From positions 62,001 through 126,000 of the forward strand of contig NZ_CP123586.1 of NCBI RefSeq assembly GCF_045277565.1: a stretch of 64,000 bases of DNA. Reading direction: 5' to 3'. Shown piece after piece: positions 58,504 through 64,000 of the stretch. A program made the translations under genes and the position numbers. Each line of letters starts with the position of its first letter. Position 1 is the stretch's first letter. The stretch comes from Aliisedimentitalea scapharcae. Lineage in GTDB: Bacteria; Pseudomonadota; Alphaproteobacteria; Rhodobacterales; Rhodobacteraceae. The notes beneath the pieces are model-generated. The model made no database searches. It saw nothing but the letters and a program-made list of their open reading frames with translations, and was not told the DNA's origin.

Positions 58504-61206
58504 ATGTCGCATTGGATAGCAAGAATATTAAAATGGGCAGCCATTCTTACCGTTCTTGCTGTCGTTCTGATCTGGCTGGTTCTGGCAGCACCATTTTTCA
58601 GCAGCATTCGCAAAGATTTTGTAGCCGGGATCATCACGGATCAGATTGGCCAACCCTTTGACGTAGAGGGGGATGTCCGGGTTGTTTTGGGTGCAACGAC
58701 CAAGGTTCACGTCAGCGGCGCACGTATCCCAAGCACCAATATCAACGAAGTCGACCTTGCCACATTGAACTTGCTGGAGTGGGAGTTGAATTTGCTCGCT
58801 CTACTGGAGCGGCGGATCGACCTGGATAACCTCGTGATCGACGGGCTTCACGTGAACATGGTCACAACCCAAGACGGGACCACCTCCTGGATCAAGCGCA
58901 CCCCAAAAGCCACTTCAGGTACCGAACCCACAGATAAGTCTAACGACCAGGAACAAGACCCCGGAACAGGAGGCGAAGGCCCGTCGATCCTCGGTTTTCT
59001 TCAGGACAGAACAGTCACATTTACTGACATCGGATTGATATCACGGGATGACCGTTCGGGGTTTGAGTTCATTTTCGACCTCCAATCCATCCTTTTGGAG
59101 CAACGCGACGGCGGGGATCTTGTGTCCGTAACCGGCAAAGGTTCTGTCAACGGCGAAGGGTTTACGCTGGATGGGAAATACCCCCCGGGCAAACCATTTA
59201 CGACAACTGTGAATTTCGGGGATATCTCGGTGTCCTATAACGGATCTCCGATTCCGGGCGACCAGGGGGGCGGCCATATGGCCAAGCTGTTGGTCGACAC
59301 CGGTGAAATCGGAAACGTCTTTGACGTTCTGGGATTGTCGCGCAGCCTGGAAGGGTCCGGAACATTGGGCGCGGACATCACGAGCCAACCGAACAAACTG
59401 ACAATCCGGAATATCACGTCGACCTTTGATCTGAACAAGGGTCAGCAGGTCACCGTCACAGGAGGAGCCGAGAACCTGCGGCCAGTCGATGGATTGGATA
59501 TAAAATTCACAGCCCGTCTCCACCCCAAAGATCAGCCCCCCGCCAAAGCAGAATCGCTAAAAGACCTAAAGTTGACCGACATCAATGCCCGGATCATCAG
59601 CCAGGACGGCAAGCTCGAGTTCCAAAAGCTGGTTATTGGTACGAACGCCTTTGATCAGGGATTGGACAGGGTTGGTCCGATTTCAATCGGACGTGTCTAT
59701 CGGACAAAGAACAAGACGCTGGGATTGAAGGACGTACAACTTCAGGCGGGCCCTCGCGCTGCCCCCTATATCGTGGCACGTGGCAATGTCGGGGACATCT
59801 TTCAATTCAAGAATGTGGATCTGGAGGGAACTCTGGCGGGTGACTCCTCACTCCTTCTTAAGAGTCTGTCCAAAGAGGATGCGGCCAGATTTGGTAGCGT
59901 CTCAGCTGATTTCAGTGTTTCTGACCAAACCGGGCCTTTGAGCCTGACGCAGTTGAAGGCACGCACCAAAGGAACGGATCTGTGGTCTTTGGCTGCTGAC
60001 ATATCAGTCGAAAATGTGACGAGTCTGGAAGGTCTGGAAACTGACCTGAAACTGACAATCGCCGAACCGAAAGATTTTTTGACGGCTTTGGGAATTGAAC
60101 CTGTCGATGTCGGAACGCTTGAGTTTGGTCTGAGCCTGAAGGGCGCGGCCGAGGCCGCGAAAATTGGCGTTGAATTCAAGGCGGGTGAAAGTGACCTCAG
60201 GACGGATCTGTCCTTTGATCTCAGCAAAGAGATAAATGTCATCCGTGGCGAGATCCTGAGCAACAGAATTCGCCTTGCCGATCTGCGGGACGGTACCAAA
60301 GCCATCATTCAGATCCGCAAGCAGAAAGATCCCACAGCTGCAGATCCCAAACCAAAGGATGACGGCAAACCGCCCATTCAGCCACTGGTCCTGGAAAAAA
60401 ACAGCAAGATCCTGGATCTGGAACGTATTCTGACCCAGACCGACCTGGAAATTTCTCTGGTGCTGAAGGAATTCGTCGGCAACGCCGGGGTGTCGTCGAT
60501 GAACAGCCAGTTCATTGCCAAAGAAGGGCAGATCGAAGCCGGACCGCTCGAATTGTTTTATGGTCCAGGGTTTTTCAAGGTTACGGCAGCAATGGACGCT
60601 ATCGAAAACCCGACACTTTTGAAGGTTGTCGGATCAACCGGCGGTTGGAACTTTGGCAAAATTCTGGATGCTGTTGGCCTGAACATCGACGCAGCCGGTA
60701 CGTTGAACGCCGCCTTTGACATCACGGGAAACATCACATCCGGCAAAACATTTATCAACTCGATGTATGGATCTGCATCCTTGAACATGGGCAAGGGATA
60801 TATTGCCACCAGCCTGTTGGAACTGGCTGGACTGGGCATTTTCCCTTGGCTGTTTTCCGAAGAGCTTGCGGCCGGCAAGACAGAGATTAGTTGTGTCAAA
60901 GCACCAATTCGGATCAATGCAGGCCGTGTTAGATTTGATTCAATTGTTGCCGAAACCCGCAGTGTCCAGTTGGTCGCTCAGGGGGATGTCAATTGGCTCA
61001 AGGACACGATCGCCTTGAGAGCCGAACCCCGCCGGGTTGGAAAGCCGCTGGCGCGAAGTGCCTGGCCTTTTGAGGTAAGCGGCCAATTGTCAGACCCCAA
61101 ATTCAAACTTATTGTCGGGGGTTCGCGCAGCAAACGGACGGACGGAGCCACCGAAATGCCAACAGACCGAGTTCCTTGTCGGCCCGATATTCAGCAACTC
61201 AAATAG
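58504..61206 (+). CDS. AsmA-family envelope protein
   Basis: About 900 residues. One N-terminal membrane segment (WAAILTVLAVVLIWLVLAAPFF) is followed by a large periplasmic domain with the AsmA start GQPFDVEGDVRVVLG and the AsmA_2-like C-terminal GSASLNMGKGYIATSLLELAGL, DSIVAETRSVQLVAQGDVNW. AsmA/TamB-like proteins are linked to phospholipid transport and outer-membrane assembly. A linker near residues 140-160 is rich in charged and small residues (GTEPTDKSNDQEQDPGTGG). Start 58504 has AGGAAGG. It probably forms a unit with the NodT-type gene and the small secreted protein. Confidence 0.9.
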   Translation: MSHWIARILKWAAILTVLAVVLIWLVLAAPFFSSIRKDFVAGIITDQIGQPFDVEGDVRVVLGATTKVHVSGARIPSTNINEVDLATLNLLEWELNLLALLERRIDLDNLVIDGLHVNMVTTQDGTTSWIKRTPKATSGTEPTDKSNDQEQDPGTGGEGPSILGFLQDRTVTFTDIGLISRDDRSGFEFIFDLQSILLEQRDGGDLVSVTGKGSVNGEGFTLDGKYPPGKPFTTTVNFGDISVSYNGSPIPGDQGGGHMAKLLVDTGEIGNVFDVLGLSRSLEGSGTLGADITSQPNKLTIRNITSTFDLNKGQQVTVTGGAENLRPVDGLDIKFTARLHPKDQPPAKAESLKDLKLTDINARIISQDGKLEFQKLVIGTNAFDQGLDRVGPISIGRVYRTKNKTLGLKDVQLQAGPRAAPYIVARGNVGDIFQFKNVDLEGTLAGDSSLLLKSLSKEDAARFGSVSADFSVSDQTGPLSLTQLKARTKGTDLWSLAADISVENVTSLEGLETDLKLTIAEPKDFLTALGIEPVDVGTLEFGLSLKGAAEAAKIGVEFKAGESDLRTDLSFDLSKEINVIRGEILSNRIRLADLRDGTKAIIQIRKQKDPTAADPKPKDDGKPPIQPLVLEKNSKILDLERILTQTDLEISLVLKEFVGNAGVSSMNSQFIAKEGQIEAGPLELFYGPGFFKVTAAMDAIENPTLLKVVGSTGGWNFGKILDAVGLNIDAAGTLNAAFDITGNITSGKTFINSMYGSASLNMGKGYIATSLLELAGLGIFPWLFSEELAAGKTEISCVKAPIRINAGRVRFDSIVAETRSVQLVAQGDVNWLKDTIALRAEPRRVGKPLARSAWPFEVSGQLSDPKFKLIVGGSRSKRTDGATEMPTDRVPCRPDIQQLK

Positions 61207-61261
61207 CGCTTGCACCCCAGGGCGGCGACCTCTCGGCGCGAATTGCAAAGGAGATTGAAAC

Positions 61262-61747
61262 ATGTTCCACAAACTGCTGCTTGCGGCACTTTGCTTGGTT
61301 GAATTCACTTCGACAGCTTCTGCGCAGGAATACGCCACATCCGGAGATTGGGTCATCAACGTGAACCCGGACAATGGCAACGGTTGCTATATGCAGAAAA
61401 TCTTTGAAACCGGCACCTTGATTCAGGTCGGTTTTGATCCCGCCCGCAAAGGTGCCTTTTTTGCAGCTTATAACGCAGCCTGGACAGATATCGCCGTTGG
61501 CGAGACCAGCGCGCCCCTGTTCGATTTCAATGACTCCAGATTCCAGGGAGAAGCCCTGGGCGTGGAATTGAATGGAGTACCCGGAGGGTATGCGTTCTTT
61601 GACAATCCAGAGTTTGCATCGGAATTTGGCAGACGGTTGTCGTTTACATTGCAAGGCGCCAAAGGCGGTTCCGAAGAATTTGATCTGGCTGGGAGTCAGC
61701 GAGCCATCTCAGTTGTCAAGGAATGTCAGACCGCACAAGAAGAGTGA
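61262..61747 (+). CDS. Small secreted protein (IalB-like?), copy 2
   Basis: A 161-residue exported protein with signal peptide FHKLLLAALCLVEFTSTASA, cleaved before QEYATSG. The mature part (SGDWVINVNPDNGNGCYM ... ISVVKECQTAQEE) follows the same plan as the 54788 protein: a Trp-containing first strand, a Cys soon after, and a Cys before a Gln-rich tail. The sequence identity is low but the layout is shared. It starts 55 bases after the AsmA-family gene and could be co-transcribed with it. Function unknown. Confidence 0.75.
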   Translation: MFHKLLLAALCLVEFTSTASAQEYATSGDWVINVNPDNGNGCYMQKIFETGTLIQVGFDPARKGAFFAAYNAAWTDIAVGETSAPLFDFNDSRFQGEALGVELNGVPGGYAFFDNPEFASEFGRRLSFTLQGAKGGSEEFDLAGSQRAISVVKECQTAQEE

Positions 61748-61808
61748 TTTTGCCATCGCACCGAAAACTCGCGCAGGTAAGACACAGGTAAATTGACGGG
61801 GAGACGGG

Positions 61809-63491
61809 ATGCACGGAATTGGGTCAATCAGGATTGAATTGCCACGAGTCGCAGCGGGGCTCATTGCGTCACTTTGCTTGACCATGTTGCTCGTGACCAC
61901 CAGCCTGGCCCAGGACGCGGCCAAACCCGGATCACCGCAACCTGAGTTGACGGAAGAAAACAACGAAATCTACGTCGCCCCAGTGGTCATAGATGGCGAG
62001 ACGCTGTTTGTAGTCCGCGGATCCTCAGCCCTGCCAGCAACCGAAAGGGCCGAAAAGGTTCAAGAGCGCGTGCTGCGTGTGGCCGGAGCTTCGGAATCCG
62101 ACACGGTTTTTGTCCAGCAACTGGATAATGAATTCGGGATCGAAATCCAGGTCGACGGCCGAATGGTGACTATTACTACCCAGGCAGACGCCGACTACGA
62201 AGATATCAAGCTGGAAGTCCTCGCCGGGTTACAGGCCCAAGCCCTGGAAGCGGCCGTTTTGACTTACCGGGCAAATCGAACAGACGCCGCCCGCGTCGGA
62301 AGTGCCTTTGCCGCGTTGGTCTGGTCCGCTCTGTTTTTTGCCCTGTCGTATCTATTTCTGGGCAAGCGCCGAAAACTGGTGGACATCGTTACCCTGGCCG
62401 TTCGCGAACGGTTCGATGCGGTCGAAGAGAAAACACAGGCGTTTGTCCGTGGGAAAGGTATTGCCGCGCTTATTGGATATGCCGTGAACGTTCTGATGTG
62501 GATCGGCTACCTGTTCTTGTTCTATTATTACCTATCTTTCGTGCTGCTGGCGTTTACGGAAACCCGGCCGATTGCTGAACTATTGCTCACCTATGTGAGT
62601 CAACCGTTGGCCAATTTTGCTTGGGCTGTCATTGAATACGTCCCCAATCTGATCGTTTTGGGGATCATCGCGGCAATCACGCGATTGATCCTTCAGGGAT
62701 TGGCATTGTTTTTTTCCAATCTCGAACAGGGCGTTTTCAAACTTTCTGATTTTGAAGACCACTGGATCTCTCCGACGTATATGTTAGCGCGAGTGCTGGT
62801 CATCGTTGTGGCACTGGTGTTTGCCTATCCATATATACCGGGATCAGATTCACGAGCCTTTCAGGGGCTGACATTGTTGGCCGGGGTCATGTTGTCTTTG
62901 GGTTCCAACACGGTGGTCAGCAATATGATGGCCGGGCTGTTCGTCATCTACCGGCGCAGCACAAACATTGGTGACCGGGTTCGCGTGGGAGACAAAACCG
63001 GCGATGTGGTCGAGATCAAACTGATGGAAACGCTTATCAAATCGACAAAGAACGAAATGATCAGTATCCCAAACTCTCAGCTTTTGAATTCAGAGGTGGT
63101 CAATCTAACCCGCAAGATTGATGGCCGGGGACTGCTGGTTCACACCATGGTCGGTATTGGGTACGAAGAGCCACCGGCCAAGGTCGAAGCCATGCTGATA
63201 GAGGCGGCATTGCGCACAACCAGCCTGAAGAAGTCTCCCCCGCCTTTTGTTTTGTGGACAAAGCTGGCCGACTTTTCGATCAATTACGAAATCAACGCCT
63301 ATACATCCCGAGGTGAATTCCTGCCAAAAATCCTGTCGGATCTGCACCGCAACATCGTCACCGTCTTCAACGAGAACAACACCCAGATCATGACGCCGTT
63401 CTACACTGGCGACCCGGACATTCCAAAGCTGCCAGAAGAACAATGGGATGGTGAACTGGCCCATACCCAGACCAGAAAATCAAAAGGATGA
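61809..63491 (+). CDS. MscS-family mechanosensitive channel
   Basis: A 560-residue channel protein. A signal peptide (LIASLCLTMLLVTTSLAQ) and a periplasmic domain of about 120 residues precede several membrane segments (SALFFALSYLFLG, VLMWIGYLFLFYYYLSFVLL, NLIVLGIIAAITRLILQ, VLVIVVALVFAYPY). The MscS pore and beta domain is clear: LGSNTVVSNMMAGLFVIYRR, then GDRVRVGDKTGDVVEI and SIPNSQLLNSEVVNLTR. It should release solutes on hypo-osmotic shock, which fits a cell that accumulates betaines. The next gene may be a partner. Confidence 0.94.
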   Translation: MHGIGSIRIELPRVAAGLIASLCLTMLLVTTSLAQDAAKPGSPQPELTEENNEIYVAPVVIDGETLFVVRGSSALPATERAEKVQERVLRVAGASESDTVFVQQLDNEFGIEIQVDGRMVTITTQADADYEDIKLEVLAGLQAQALEAAVLTYRANRTDAARVGSAFAALVWSALFFALSYLFLGKRRKLVDIVTLAVRERFDAVEEKTQAFVRGKGIAALIGYAVNVLMWIGYLFLFYYYLSFVLLAFTETRPIAELLLTYVSQPLANFAWAVIEYVPNLIVLGIIAAITRLILQGLALFFSNLEQGVFKLSDFEDHWISPTYMLARVLVIVVALVFAYPYIPGSDSRAFQGLTLLAGVMLSLGSNTVVSNMMAGLFVIYRRSTNIGDRVRVGDKTGDVVEIKLMETLIKSTKNEMISIPNSQLLNSEVVNLTRKIDGRGLLVHTMVGIGYEEPPAKVEAMLIEAALRTTSLKKSPPPFVLWTKLADFSINYEINAYTSRGEFLPKILSDLHRNIVTVFNENNTQIMTPFYTGDPDIPKLPEEQWDGELAHTQTRKSKG

Positions 63492-63621
63492 TTTCAACAT
63501 CAACGACGGCAGGTGTGTTTTCTCCGAAACCGCGGCGGGTGTGAAAAACCACGCCCATTAGAACTTGAACACTTGGGGTTGGCCCGTGCCATTCGGGATC
63601 CCCAACTTTGGAGGAATATTC

Positions 63622-64000
63622 ATGAAGAATACGATGCTCAGAGGGCTGCTGTTTGTGATCCCGGTCGGCATCCTGCTGCTTGTCCTGGGTCAGGTATTCA
63701 TGATTAGCATGAAAATCGCCGAAACCATGGACAGCTATATCCCAGCGGATCGGATTGCTGGGATTGCAATGTCGAACATTCTGGCCCTTTTGATTGTCCT
63801 TCTGACTTTGTTCGCTGCCGGGATGCTGTCCTATGTGTCCTACATCAATGACAAGGTCATTCTGTTCGATCGCGCATTGTCCCAGAATATGCCCGGCTAT
63901 TTGCTGATCCGGGGTTTGATCGGCAGCCCTCACAACACCGAAGATCTGGTTGGGAACATCAAATCTGTCATAGTCACATCCGACAACTGGGACCGCATAG
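63622..64000 (+). CDS. DUF502-like membrane protein, 3' end outside the window
   Basis: At least 126 codons, open at the right edge. The N-terminus MKNTMLRGLLFVIPVGILLL and a second hydrophobic segment (AMSNILALLIVLLTLFAAGM) are separated by about 30 residues, the two-segment plan of DUF502 proteins. The following DKVILFDRALSQNMPGYLLI occupies the place of the family's conserved post-membrane region. GGAGGAA lies nine bases before the ATG. Position after the MscS gene suggests an envelope role; the assignment is tentative as the protein is incomplete. Confidence 0.65.
   Translation, partial: MKNTMLRGLLFVIPVGILLLVLGQVFMISMKIAETMDSYIPADRIAGIAMSNILALLIVLLTLFAAGMLSYVSYINDKVILFDRALSQNMPGYLLIRGLIGSPHNTEDLVGNIKSVIVTSDNWDRI

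Noticed and set aside
1..64000. CRISPR array, tRNA, rRNA or prophage
   Set aside because: No regularly spaced direct repeats, cloverleaf sequences, rRNA segments or phage structural genes were recognised on reading the window.

Overview
The window reads as chromosomal DNA of a marine alphaproteobacterium of the Roseobacter group (Rhodobacteraceae). The basis is moderate-to-high GC, dense short operons, AGGA-type ribosome binding sites, many transporters for osmolytes and nitrogen-rich solutes, and family choices typical of that group (EhuABCD-like and ProXWV-like importers, Lrp and LysR regulators, a DddP-like M24 protein). No rRNA, tRNA or CRISPR array was seen. The genus cannot be fixed from the sequence alone.

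Layout. 3-4933: an operon cut by the left edge, with an aldehyde dehydrogenase, a SelA-fold PLP enzyme, a glutamate-cyclase-like protein and a class V aminotransferase-fold enzyme. 4934-8157: an insertion-sequence landing site with an ISNCY/IS1202-type element carrying a small passenger ORF, and an IS30 element beside it; a promoter with a LacI-type palindrome is stranded at the left border. 8408-12393: nitroreductase, LysR regulator, a broken CmcJ/NvfI-type oxidoreductase, a luciferase-like monooxygenase and an SDR. 12470-12630: IS6-type debris. 12658-19520: a Rossmann protein, an XRE-cupin regulator with a palindromic operator candidate, a gamma-glutamyltransferase-family protein, a Tat-exported peptide-type binding protein and a nitrilase-family amidase. 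19948-25482: an EhuABCD-like importer, a betaine-aldehyde-type dehydrogenase and an Lrp regulator.

25649-39941: a large catabolic region with a Rieske oxygenase, two 2-hydroxyacid dehydrogenases, a 3-hydroxyisobutyrate-dehydrogenase-family reductase, a LysR regulator, an AruI-like ThDP decarboxylase, a MocD/MocE-like oxygenase pair, the DddP-like M24 protein, a VOC gene interrupted by TGA, a [2Fe-2S] ferredoxin, a SnoaL-like protein and a NitT/TauT-type importer. 40036-43362: a second, closely related Lrp regulator, a MetX-like hydrolase and a glutamine-synthetase-family ligase. 43916-44080: a relic of an aldehyde dehydrogenase. 44298-53195: two tandem ureohydrolases, a ProXWV betaine-type importer, an M20 carbamoylase-type hydrolase, a guanidino-modifying enzyme of the arginine deiminase fold, and a divergent LysR regulator. 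53352-64000: an envelope region with a lipoprotein hydrolase, two paralogous small secreted proteins, a DUF4105 membrane protein, an orphan NodT/TolC-type lipoprotein, an AsmA protein, an MscS channel and a DUF502-like protein cut by the right edge.

The strongest candidate for an undescribed system is 44298-53195. Its gene content predicts uptake of a betaine-like or guanidino solute, followed by two routes for removing a guanidino group: deimination then ureido hydrolysis, or direct release of urea. The glutamine-synthetase-like ligase and AruI-like decarboxylase nearby could extend the route towards polyamine or arginine-type catabolism. The substrate cannot be read from the sequence.
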